A DNA stretch of 64,000 nt, taken from Biomphalaria glabrata. Taxonomy: Eukaryota; Mollusca; Gastropoda; Planorbidae. The stretch spans positions 13,017,365 through 13,081,364 of the forward strand of contig NC_074716.1 of the NCBI RefSeq assembly GCF_947242115.1. Direction: 5' to 3'. Position numbers and translations under genes: made by a program. Positions 35,303 through 47,400 of this stretch are shown here, piece after piece; within the stretch, counting starts at the first letter, position 1, and each line of letters begins with the position of its first letter. Under the pieces are notes generated by a model. It did not search any database and was not told the DNA's origin. It saw nothing but the letters and a program-made list of their open reading frames with translations.

Positions 35303-38300
35303 TTACACAGTTAGTGGACTTTGTTCTTTCCAAATATCAGCATTTCCTTCTACAATGGGCTTCACTGCATGTATGGCATAGTTGATACTTGTGTCTTTAC
35401 TCCATGACCAGCGTTTGCTTATAGGGTTATACCACATTCCATGGATCAGTTTTGTGATGAATTTATCTAATGAAAATAAGATAATGAGTTCTTTAATCTT
35501 AAACGATTTCAGAATTTAATCATTAGTAAAAATCAACCCTCTAAGTTAAAGAATTATGGCAAAAGAGGTTTTGGAGGCACTCAGAAACTTAAATAAATGA
35601 TAGTTTTTAGTTGTTGTTTTTTTTAACATTGCTGAGAGAAAAAAATTGGATGTGCAGATTTTTATTATTGTGAGAGAAAAAGTATAAAAAAAAATGGTGC
35701 AGTTGAATATAAGCTTAAAAATAACACTAAAGTGCTGCAAAAGAAACAACAAAAGTTCATAAAGATTTTATTAATGAAATATCAATTACTACTTATACTT
35801 TCTAAAAATGTGTAAATAATGGAATCAACAACTCTTAAAATACATTTTATAAAGCTAAATGTATACTCTTTTCATAACCTTTAAAATGTAAATGGGTAAT
35901 ATTTAACATGAATCAAGAAAGTGAAAAAATGGCTTACTGTCATCAAGTAATTTTTGAAGATCAGTGGGGCTGACAAACTTATTCCAGTCATGAGTACCAG
36001 GGGCAACAAGACGAAGAATGTTCTCAGCTGCCACAATGCCCAAAGCATAAGACAATCTCGTTTTATTTAATGTTGTGAAAAATATTGATCCACCAGGCTA
36101 TGGAAAACAAAATGTAAAGCTATTGGAATACTTGTAATATCATTGTGGCTAATTGTTTGTTACATTTATTTAAAGGTTAAGTTTTGAAATCAAAGACATT
36201 GGACTGTAGGTTATTTACATGATTGAATACATTGGTCATTTGTTGAGTTGGGCTCACAAAGTTTTCATAATACACAGGTTGTAAAACCAAGTAAAATAAA
36301 CATTTCTGTTAAAATGGCTCTTCCATTGAGTTTTGAGCTTAATGGGAAGGACCAAATGATACAACTTCCTCAAAAATTTTAAGAACAATAATGGAAGATA
36401 TTATTTTTCCCTAGAGGTGCAGTGGCTGAGTGGCAAAGCAGTTGACTTCTGAACAGAGAGGTCCTTGGTTCGAATCATGGTGAAGACTGTAATTTTTAGT
36501 TTTGGGATAATTGGGGTGCCTCTGATTCCATCCAGCTCTAATGGATACCTGCCATATTAGTTGGGGAAAAGTTAAGACGGTTGGTCATTGAGATGGCCAC
36601 ATGACACTTTTGTTAACCATGGGCCACAGAAACATCTAACCTTTACATCATCTGCCCTATAGATTGCAAGGTCTGAAAGGGGAACTTTATAATTATTATT
36701 TCCTAAACTACTGCTACAGAAACAGGTGACTTTTAAATATCTACTTCATGGGTCACTAGATTTCAAGGAGACATTTTACTGACTATAGTTTTAAGTGGTA
36801 TTAAAGAAACAATAAGAGCCAGTAGTAAAAACTGATAAACTCTTTTTTTTTTAAATGCTATTAGTAGAGTAGAATGTGAAGAGTATATTAACCCTGACAA
36901 GTTTGCAAGCAGAGGACACAAACGTTTGAGGCTCTGAGACATGCTCCAGCACTTCCGAGGCAACCACTGCATCAAACTTTCCTGCTTGAGTTTCTGCTAT
37001 GTCCTCCACAGTAGACTGAATGTACTTCACCCTGTCTCTGATCTTAGGGTCATGTATCAAATGAGCCTGGGCAATTTTGATATTTTCTTCTGATGCCTCA
37101 ATGCCAATAACTGAAGCCCCAAGTCTTGCTAAGGGCTTAAAAAAAATGCATTAATTTATCAATAATAAAAACATCATTTTAATATTACAGACAAACAACG
37201 GATAGTTATGTCCATGTATCAATCTAGTCATTCATGTTAGTTAGAGACTTAAACTCTACTAAGTCACAAGTTTTCCTGGCTGATGTCTTAAATTTACCCA
37301 GCATTAATGAGTGCCTAATATTAGTTGGGAAAAGTAAATTGGTTTAGATGTTGGGTTAGCCAAAAGACATTTCCATGTACAAATGTTCATTACAAAACAT
37401 TACTTAATCTGTGATACAAATTGGAACGTGAGGAAAACTTTTGTTTTTACAAAGCTTTTATCAACTCACTCTGTCTGTCTGGTAAAAAGTTTGTACACTT
37501 TTATTTCTCCCACACCCATTCTAAGATCAAATTAAAACTTAGCAAAATTATAACAAGACAAGAATCCCTAAAAAAATATTAACAATTAGTCCATTACTTA
37601 CCGGTTATTAATTATTTTGTTTGATACCAACTAGGAAAATTAATCCTTCAGTATTCCCAGATATGGCTAAGGGTTTCATTCTCTTAGATAATTGAACAGA
37701 TTATTTCTCCCATACCGTTTCTCAGATCAAGTTGAAACTTCAAACAATTATTTATTGTACCTAACAAAACATGAATCAATTAAAACATTAACCAATTAGT
37801 AAATTAATTATAGGTATTTAATTGTTTTGTTTGATATTGAATAAAGGAAATAACCTCTACACTACTGAGAGAGTTGTAAGTGCAGAGTTCTTTCCCTTAG
37901 TAAAAGCTTTGTTTTTCTTTAACATTTTGTGTTAAATGTGCACTGCATACAATGATTATTACCTCAGAGAGTATTCCTCCTCCACTGCCAACATCTAATA
38001 TCCAGAACCCTTCCAGAGGTGATGCGATGTTATACTGTGCTAAAGATTTCTTGGATACTAGAGCATCTCTAATAAGTGGAACTCTTAATTCATTGAGGGA
38101 ATGAAGGGCTTCAAACTCTCCCCCTTCATCCCACCACAAAGATGACTGACTTGCAAATTTGTTCACTTCCTCTTCATCGATGGTAGTTTGAGCTTTGGGT
38201 CGCTGATTTTTAGGGGCATTTTCATCTCTGGTAAATGAAATCAAGTGTAAATCATTCAAGTATGCCCCCAAGTACTAATTTATTTTTTTGTTTGCTAATT

Positions 38301-39311
38301 AATTTAGCTCAAACACAAATAGATTTAAAATTAACTAGCCTACCTGTATTCAAAAACTTATTGACCACCATGAGATTTTCATAGAAATAGAGAGCGCTTA
38401 TACAAGCATATATAATATATATAACATATATACAATGACCAACTGCTTTTACTTCCCCAACATATGTCAGGTACCTCATTAGAATTGGGTGGACTCAGGT
38501 GCTTCGTAAAAATTCAAAAGTTCAACATCCCTGTCTCACCATGATTCAAAATTAAGACTCCTCGGTTCGAAAGCTAATTGCTTTACAACTCAGACACCAT
38601 CACCTCTTACCCAGTACAAGTACAAGGAAGATATCAATTACCATTTTTGGACATGCAAATTTTTGTCTAATTCTAGATTATATGGATACAATCGTATCAC
38701 AAAATCAATTCTTCACATTATAAATATGGCTCAGAGAATCTATCTATGACATATTCTTGATCAAGATTTCTAGATCAATACAACATAGTATCATATATTA
38801 TTATATTTTATTATATTATAAATTATATCTAGACTAGATCTATATAGTAATTAGTAATATAGATGAATCTTGGGTAATTCTCCTAGATCTAGATCAATAG
38901 ATCTAGACTAGACTAGATTCTAGATCTATCTTCTAATAATTTAATTAATTAGAATCTAGTCTAATTCTAATAATGATGTCTAATCTGTATCTGTATAAAC
39001 TTACAAATTACTTACATTTTTTCAGTTTTCTGACTTGAACTATAATGTCGAAATTGCGTCAAAGAAATAGCACAATCAATTATTTTAATACCATTAATCA
39101 ATGAAGTCTGAATGTGGCAATCGGATTTCGTTTTTGTGTGATACTGACAACCAATCTGGACTCGATAAAGTCGATTAAAAACAAGATCATGATGTGGTCT
39201 ACTTACTGTTGTAGAATTATAATTATTATTATATCTAGAGCTACAGATTAGTGATAATTTGTACACATTGTTACCTAGCCGTGAGATATTAATGATTCTC
39301 TGAACAATCAT
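35303..39311 (-). CDS. COQ3: COQ3, ubiquinone biosynthesis O-methyltransferase
   Basis: Exons in coding order: 39311-39016, 38227-37963, 37135-36893, 36097-35938, 35466-35303, all in phase, 375 residues (human about 369). The first about 95 residues are rich in Arg, Ser and Asn with few acids, fitting a mitochondrial presequence. The methyltransferase fold follows: motif I WILDVGSGGGILSE, post-I VIGIEASEENIKIA, motif II KFDAVVASEVLEHV, then RPGGSIFFTTLNKT, and the family-typical THDWNKFVSPTDL. COQ3 makes both O-methylations in coenzyme Q synthesis on the matrix side of the inner membrane, in the COQ complex. The exon 3 donor is GTTAAT, weak but confirmed by phase and homology (RPGG for the usual KPGG). 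It is divergent from PNISR, with about 2.2 kb between the two ATGs. Confidence 0.97.
36414..36690 (+). mobile_element. SINE family A in COQ3 intron 3
   Basis: Full-length copy: GAGGTGCAGTGGCTGAGTGG head to GGGGAACTTTATAATT, antisense to COQ3. Confidence 0.9.
37197..37372 (-). mobile_element. LINE C-terminus relic and SINE-like remnant
   Basis: 37197-37290 on the minus strand matches the LINE terminus at 32140-32225 (AGCCAGGAAAACTTGTG, then TAAGTCTCTAACTAACATG). 37304-37372 resembles a degraded family A SINE body on the plus strand (TTAGTTGGGAAAAGTAAA). Both lie in COQ3 intron 2. Confidence 0.45.
38430..38606 (-). mobile_element. SINE family A, 3'-truncated
   Basis: On the minus strand the head and middle are present (AGGTGATGGTGTCTGAG ... 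CTCTAATGAGGTACCTG) but the last third is missing. It lies in COQ3 intron 1. Confidence 0.8.
38810..38965. repeat. TCTAGATC low-complexity patch
   Basis: Runs of ATCTAGAT/AGATCTAGAC and TTATATTATA in COQ3 intron 1. The same composition recurs at 25130-25200, 39840-39980, 45700-47000 and 58020-58480. Confidence 0.7.
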
Positions 39312-41100
39312 TGTAAAACAATAAAGATATGTTCAATCAATGAATCATATTGACCATTGAAATTTAGATCTACCGTGTTTGTCAAAGACAAAGTGACACT
39401 CAAAATGTTTTATTATAAAAATAAAATACGAAATAGAAATGTCATGTATAATGTAGAGGAAATTGAAAGACATCTGGGATTTTTGTAATGGCCGCTGTTT
39501 GTTAAATAAAAAAGTGGGTTAGAAATAATAGATCTAGAGATTTAGCAAAGAAAAATTTTAATATTTGCTGTAATAGTTTCTATGATTTTTCTGGATTCTT
39601 AACTCCTAGATCTAGACTCTATATGTATAAAATAGTATGGCATTTGCTTATTTTTAGTGTAGTTTTAAGAGAGTCTTTAACTAGTGGAGTAGCGACTCCA
39701 CTGAGTCTGAGTCTCGTCTTGAGACTGTCTGTGTCTCTGAACTCTGACTGTGTCACTCTCACTCTGAATGACTCTGTGACAGTGGACGCTCTGTTATTTT
39801 CTGTTTCTGTTATTCAATAACTTATTGTATGTTACTTGTGACTAGTTATAGTATAGAGTCTAAATCTAGATCTACTAGTATAATATTATTAACTTTATTA
39901 AGTCGTGTTAGAATTAGATAATAGATTAGATCATTAGAATCATTAGATTATCATTAGTAATTAGATCTAGATTAGATCTTTTCTAATAAAATCATGACAA
40001 TATCATTCAATTACAATATGAATATAGATCTATTATATAAAAATAATTCATAATGATTCATTGAAATAGATAATATTTATTTTATATATAATAATAATGA
40101 TAATGTCATTATTGAAGGAAACAAAATATTTAAAAAGTTTAATTAAATATTAACTTTATCAATAAAAATGTTAATCAGTTTAATGACTGTGTTTCCTGTT
40201 TGGGAAGTTGTAATTCTATGCCTTACTTCAGCAGGGTTCTGAACTAGATCTATAATCTTCAAATACAAAATTTAAACAAAATACTCAGAAAGACACAGGC
40301 ACATTCCTCATTCCATATGTTAGGACAAATTTGTACAAATGCTCCTTCTTCACTAGTGCTATTAGAGCATGGAATGGGTTGCCTGAGCTAGCCAGGAAAA
40401 CCAGGGACTAGGCAGAATTTAGGTCATTGGTTAATATGCATTCATGACTAAATGCATGACGCGTAGGACGTAATCATCTTCTTTTTGGAAGTAACGTCTG
40501 TTTATTTATTATATACGATAAGATAATGATTAATGATTTATAATATTGCTATCTCTATCTAGATCTATATAATATACACTGTAGAAAAGAATATCTTTAG
40601 AAATAAAGATCTAGGTTCTCTAGATCTATTTACTATTAGCTGCTACAGAGGGTATGGCTGCGGGCACCACATACACACACGCACATACACGCTTATTTTC
40701 TTTCTCAGGAAAGACTCCACCTCCTCTCTTTCTTTTCTAATTGGCAGTGGTTCATGCCACTCAGCCATGGCTCTTGGTCAGACAAGTTGTATGTCTACTT
40801 TGACCTGATCAGTCAATCTCTAGTGGTTCCTCTCCTTTTCACAATGGCAGTCTCTTCTATGACATAAGGGAGGGGGGGTTAAGCAAAAAGAACTCAGCTT
40901 GATGTTTCCCCCATTAGAAGAATGATACCCTTGCCTGACCTCACCTTTTCACTTTATTAACTGTTTCACCCACTCACCCCTTCTTCAGTTGTGCCACTCA
41001 GCCTAGCATAAATTTCTAAATGACTAAAAAGGCTGATTGCTGGTTTACAACAGTAATATGGACTGTGCTGAAGTCACTGTTAAAACAGTGTGATATACAC
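39312..41100. other. Divergent COQ3-PNISR intergenic region
   Basis: Holds the promoters of both genes by position, though no core element could be assigned. A LINE C-terminus lies at 40265-40525. The rest is AT-rich with TCTAGATC patches. Confidence 0.5.
40265..40525 (+). mobile_element. LINE C-terminus and 3' end
   Basis: Plus-strand translation YKCSFFTSAIRAWNGLPELA, then ARKTRD, is the conserved end of a LINE ORF2 protein (S-F-F ... I-R-x-W-N-x-L-P). It is followed by the 3' terminus GTAGGACGTAATCATC and an ATACGATAAGATAATG tail. That terminus is shared with 11470-11550, giving the family's true 3' end. Confidence 0.75.
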
Positions 41101-41128
41101 TGACAGATTTATTATTTACAATTGTAAA

Positions 41129-41336
<208 letters not shown>

Positions 41337-41496
41337 TGTGTTTAGCGTCTATCATATGACATAAATTTCAGTTATAAATGTGTTTTTTGTTGTTTTTTTA
41401 CTGATACTTAAATAAAAAAAATTATTCAGCTACATTTTCACTTGTGTATTAATTAGTAAATATTAAATCTAAACAGTTAATGTATAAGTTGCCATA

Positions 41497-44400
41497 ATGT
41501 GGGCAAATCCATTTGGTACAACATGGTCTATGCAACAATCAGATTATCAAAATGTTCCCCATGAACAAGGTAAATAGATCTATGTTGTTTTCAAGTTTTG
41601 CATTCAACTTCTTTATATTTCTTCTTTCTTTTGAATCATTGAGACTTGTACAGTTGAAGCTTCACATTTTTTATTGACTTGTATAATAATTTTTATCAGT
41701 TGATTGGGCTGCCTTAGCCAAACAATGGATAACGCAGAGAGAGACTGTTGGTCCTCCGCATCCCATGATGCTAATGAGCGCCTCAGAAGTTATTATGCCT
41801 CCAGCTGAGCTGCCTGTGGTTGCACCTCCACCCCCACCACCCCCTCCACCACCAGCAGAAGAGGAAAAAATTACTCAGGTGACTAAGCCCAAAGTAGAAG
41901 ATGAAGATGAGAACAGCATGGAGATTGCTTCAGATGGTGAAGATAACTCTTCCTCATCAGGTAAGTATTTACTATTACATTTTTGTATTAATTTATTTTC
42001 TTTCAGTATGAATGCTACATTAAATCAGACTTCTTGTAAAGCTTTGGTTCTTTTAAAGTTGACATACATTCCTGTCAGTTTGTTCCCTCTTACAGCAACT
42101 ATGGCAAGTTCATCTGCACCAGAAGTCGTCCCCCAGCCTTTCCCAACCCAGCCTGGATGGGTTCAGCCACAGCAGCAGCCTTGGTGGCCTCCTGGTCCTA
42201 GTGGGGATGTCTGGATGGGAAATACAATCGTAGCTAATAAGGTTTGATGTGCATTGAATTTTCTTGATTTTAATAATGTTAGTTTGTGCTTTTGTGCCAT
42301 GACTGTTGATTTTTCATTTCTGTTGATATATTTGTTTTTTTGTTGTTTTTTTTTATTTAAGGAGGATTATGCTGGAGAGATGCCCAGCTTTCCAGTTGAC
42401 AGTCAGATGTATTTTAATCAGGTAATGTCTGCAGGACTTCCTCATTTTCTCCCAGGTGTTGTCATGGGACAGGTAAATAAAGGCAAATAGTTTCTGTAAT
42501 ACACAAGACAGACAATAGCCCCACTCCAAGAATCTATGTGCACTGATAGTTAACTGTTGAATTAAAAATTAGAACCATGACAGCATCTCTTGCATGAATA
42601 TCACAATGTACAACTGACTTCTCTTAGGATGCGCCTGCTAAAGATGGATCCTACAATCCCTACTGGGACGACGCTGTTGGTGCAGATAGTGATTCCTCTC
42701 AGCCAGCACTACTCCCTGACCCACCCCTTAGGACGTCACACCAGCGACACCACACCCATCACCACCACACACAGCATGCCAACCACAGGCCTGGAAGGCA
42801 CAACCACATGATGGCAGACGCTGTTCTAGATGAAGAAGATGGCAGCATAGGTAACTGAGAAACTGATCTTACACTTTTAAAATAAATCTATTGCTTGCTT
42901 GCTTTGGTCATATTTACTCCACTTTGTTGTAATTTTATTTTTGGCTGTAGATGCAGCTAAAAGACGAGCCCTACCTGCTTGGATTAGAGAAGGATTAGAA
43001 AAAATGGAGAGAGAGAAACAAAAGTTAATGGAAAAGGAGCAAACTAAGCAACAAAGAGATGCAGTCTTGAGAGAGCAACAGGATGCTGACTCTGCTAAGA
43101 GAGATGTGGCTGATGATGCCAACCCAATGAAAAGCAAATTTGTAAATGTTTTTGAATATTTAGTAAACAAAAAAAAAATTAGCTTTTCTTATTATCTTCA
43201 ATTAACATATTATACGAAAGTACTTTTAAAAGTTATTTATTGGGCCAGTTGAAATAATCCTTGTCTTATTTATTTGCAGGATACTGATGAAGAAGAAGAT
43301 GATGATAATGAAAAAGAAAAGGTTGAGGCTAGCGGAGATGAAAATGATGATGATGATAAGAAAGAGACTCCTGCTGGTGTGAAGCATGTATTGTCCAGTG
43401 AACGGGAGCCTGTAAAGTCGCCATCAGCAGAGAAACGTAGTCCTTCTCCTAGTGCTTTTATGACTGAAGAAGAGAAGGAGGCTGCATTAGTAAGTTGGTA
43501 TAGATGCCTGTGCTTTACAAGTTGCTAATTGTATTAGTATATTTATCAAGATACCTGTGCCTTTTAAAATTAGAATTGCATTGTCAGGATTCCAAGTGTT
43601 TTGCAAACTGGGAATCAGTTCAAATAAATAAATAATTATTCTGTAATATATACTATAATAAATGCACTCAATTAAAAAAGTGGATTTTTTTAAATACATT
43701 TTTTCCCATACTGTCTTAGCAGAATAAGGAAATATCTGAAGTGTGATAGCAATAATTTCATGGAAAATACAATTTCAATTTTTTTATTTTGTTTTGTTTC
43801 TTTTAAAAACATTTATCATACTAAAGTGTTGGGTTGTTTTTTTTTTTTTGCATAGTCCATTGTAATTTTAGGTGTCAATTATATGCACCTACTTTTTTTA
43901 TTAGTGTGGGCTTTAATCCTGCTGTCTAAAATAGTTTATATGTTTGTTGTGACATTGAGGAAAAGAAATGTCAAACAAGTTAGATGAAAATATCTTTTAA
44001 AAACTTGAATAGTGTAAGGTTTTGGTAACATAAGTTGATGTACATTTTCTGCTTTGGTTTAAAATTGTGTATGATTATAATAGATTCCATGCCAGGTTTA
44101 ACATTGTGACATGAAATGTTTCTCAGATGATGAAAGTGAAGAGAATGCTAACAGAAACGTTACTGGAGGTCACCAATTCGGAGATACGAGCTGTTGCTCT
44201 GGAAGTGATTCAAAGAGCTCGTAAAAAAGCAATGAAAGGTACACTGTCCAAGAAAATAAAAAACGTAGCTTTTACTTTTTGTATTTAATTCCTTGAAAAC
44301 ATGACATCTTGTTCACTGCTATTGTTTTCAAATATTTTAAAGAATATGCTTTAAGAATATTATTCTAGATATGAACTTATGAAAACCTTTTTTTTTTAAA

Positions 44401-47400
44401 TATATTTTCCATCATATTCTCAATTTTAATGTTTAAAGGGTAAGTAATATATAAGGCATTTAAAATAGATTTATTTTTTTTTAATAAGTCCAGTTTAATA
44501 AAATTGTTCTGTAGTTTCTTATCCACAGGTTTTTGCCTATATATTTCTTTGTTTTGTTTTTTGCCAATTGAGCTGTTTCAGGATGTCTATGGAGCAAACC
44601 ATGTGTGGTGACCGTATGCTAAGCCAGCCACATCATGACCACACACAGTTTACTGCTCCAGACCGTTTTTTTTTTTTTTCAGCTCTTACCTCCCTTTAAT
44701 TTTGTGTGTTGCTAGTATTGTTCTCTTGATTTCTCCACTAATGTCAGTCTCTGTGTAATTATATCAAAGCTCCAGCAAAGCAACTTGCCAAGTCCTCGGC
44801 TTTGGCTTCTTTGACCTCCTTGGGTAAGTGGATTACTGATAACTTAGCAAAGAAGGCTTTTAGAATATTTAATGTTTGATTTATTGATATATATTCAGAA
44901 TTTGTTGATTTAATACTGAGCTCTAAGACTGTTTCCTTTTTGCTATAAATTAGTACTGTGCTGTTAACATGTTATGAGAAGTTCTTTGGCAATTTTTAAA
45001 GCTAGTTAACCGTTTCCAGCAGTGGGATATGGGACAGGAAGTGACACCAGTGGCACAGAGGACTCAGATGATGATGGAGATGATTCTGACTCTGATTTGA
45101 AAGAAAGAATCCGGCGTAAGAAAGAAGACTTCGCTAAGAGACATCGTCACTTAAGTGACAATGAAGAAGATACTGTTGGTAAGCAAATCTTTTCCTTTTT
45201 TTTTTTTTTTTAACTTACAATTTCTACCAAATACTCACCACACTTTCATGGCAAGATTTTTTTAAAATTACTTTAGTCTTCTTTCACTTCTTTAGGTTTG
45301 TTCCCAACATTTTGCATTTTTAAACAGGGTTCCCGCGGCCTCCTGATTTTTCAGGAGCTCCTGGAAATCTCCTGAAATTGCAAAATATAAGAAAAAGTCC
45401 TGGAAATCTCCTGAAATTATTAAAAATCTCCTGAAAAGGCATAAGAATCTCCTGAAAAATAGACAAAATTGTCTTTTTGGGTGTCATTCAATATGAAAAT
45501 CGCCGATCCTACGGGCGATTTTAAGAAAAAAAAACGGCATTGTCGGCTTTCATGTAATAAAAATGTAATAATATGGCGAATTCAAGCCTAAAACGGAAGT
45601 TCTAATACTTTGTTTACTTTAATAGTCACTGGCATATATAAACATAGATCTAAGTACCGGTGTTCTAAGTCTATCTCATCTCAAAAGTGATTTTTTAAAA
45701 AACAAATCTAGAATAGATTGTCACTAGATCTACATAGATTTGATAGATCTAGAATTATAATGAAAATGCTAAATCTATTTTATCTAGATCTAAATCTAGA
45801 AAGACTTGATATTAAAATTAAGACTAGACCGTAAATCTAGATTAGATAATCATTATGATCTGATTATCATTAGAATTAGAATCCCCAATAAGCCCAATTA
45901 GATCTATCATCTACTAGAGTATACTATTATAGTCTATATCATATGTCTATGAGTCTGATCATGATCTAGAAATAGAATACTAGATCTAGCCTGACTCCCT
46001 GAGCCATGCCTGGCCTAGGCCTAGACTAGTACTCACTAACTCAGTAGAGCTAGTTATCTTCTAGATCTAGACAATCTAGTAGTAGATCTAGTACTGGTGA
46101 CTAGACACTAGAGTCTAGTAGATCTCTAGTCAGATAAAGATAGCAGAGATAGACTCAGAGATAGCTAGTCAATCTAGATAGATCTAGAGACAGATATAGA
46201 CTGATAGTGATATAGAAAATAGAAATAATATATAGTGATATAGATCTAGTTACAGTTACAGACAACAGTATATAGGTCTAATAGTTATAGCCAATATACT
46301 GAATATACTATCCTACTATTCTACTTTTACTGTACTTTTTAGATTTGATAGATCTAGAATCAGAATGAAAATGCTAGATCTATTTTATCTAGATCTAAAT
46401 CTAGAAAGACTTGATATTAAAATTAAGACTAGACCATAAATCTAGATTAGATCTATCATCTAGATCTAGCCTGGGCCATGCATGGCCTAGACTAGTAGTA
46501 GTACTAGATCTAGTAGCTGATGATCATGAATCATGATGATGATCTAGAATTCTAGATCTACTAGAAATGACTAGATCTAGATCTATTACTATATACTCTA
46601 TACATATATTATAATATTATGTAGATCTATTCTAGGGTTAGGGTTATGATCAGTATGATCTAGATCTAGTCAATCTAGAGCTAGTTATCTTCTAGATCTA
46701 GTAGTAGTACTAGTTACTAGTAGATCTCTAGTCAGATCTAGATTGCAGATAGAGATAGATATATCTAGTCAATCTAGATAGAGACAGATATAGTGATATA
46801 GTTACAGACAGTATGTATAATAGTAATAATAGTTATAGCCAATATACTGAATATAGGGCCTACTATTCTACTTTTAATGTACTTTTTAGGGTGGAGGCCT
46901 TAGACTATATATGATTAATGGTATAGATTTACTATAGATTATATTTCTAGAATTCTAGATCTAATAGAGATCTACTTAGATTCTGGAATCTCTCTCTTAG
47001 TTTTAGTTTTATAAATCTAGATAGTGAAGTGGATGGGGCTTAGAGTATAGTGTAATATGGTCTATATATAATATAGTATTTAAGCTGCTATATAAAATTA
47101 TAACTATTCATGGTTTTACTATCAAATACACTTCTAGCTTTATGATTCAGAGCTAGATTTTATAGATTTAAAGACACCTATTGTTAATAAAAACAATCAA
47201 TGCAAGAGATTTCCACTGAAATGGGAAACTGATATTGATAATGTCCGATATACATTGCTGCGATTTGCAATTTGGTTTTAGAGATTTTAATTAATTCCTA
47301 ATGTTGACTAATACAAGCAATATATATAGAGAGAGTAGTACAAATAGGCTTATTGGTTTACAAGTACTTTTTTACTCTTTAATCAGTTACTTTTGAATTT

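Noticed and set aside
39623-39820. Plus-strand frame of 65 codons upstream of PNISR
   Set aside because: Composed of CTCTG/GACTCTG simple sequence; no family match and no supporting splice sites.
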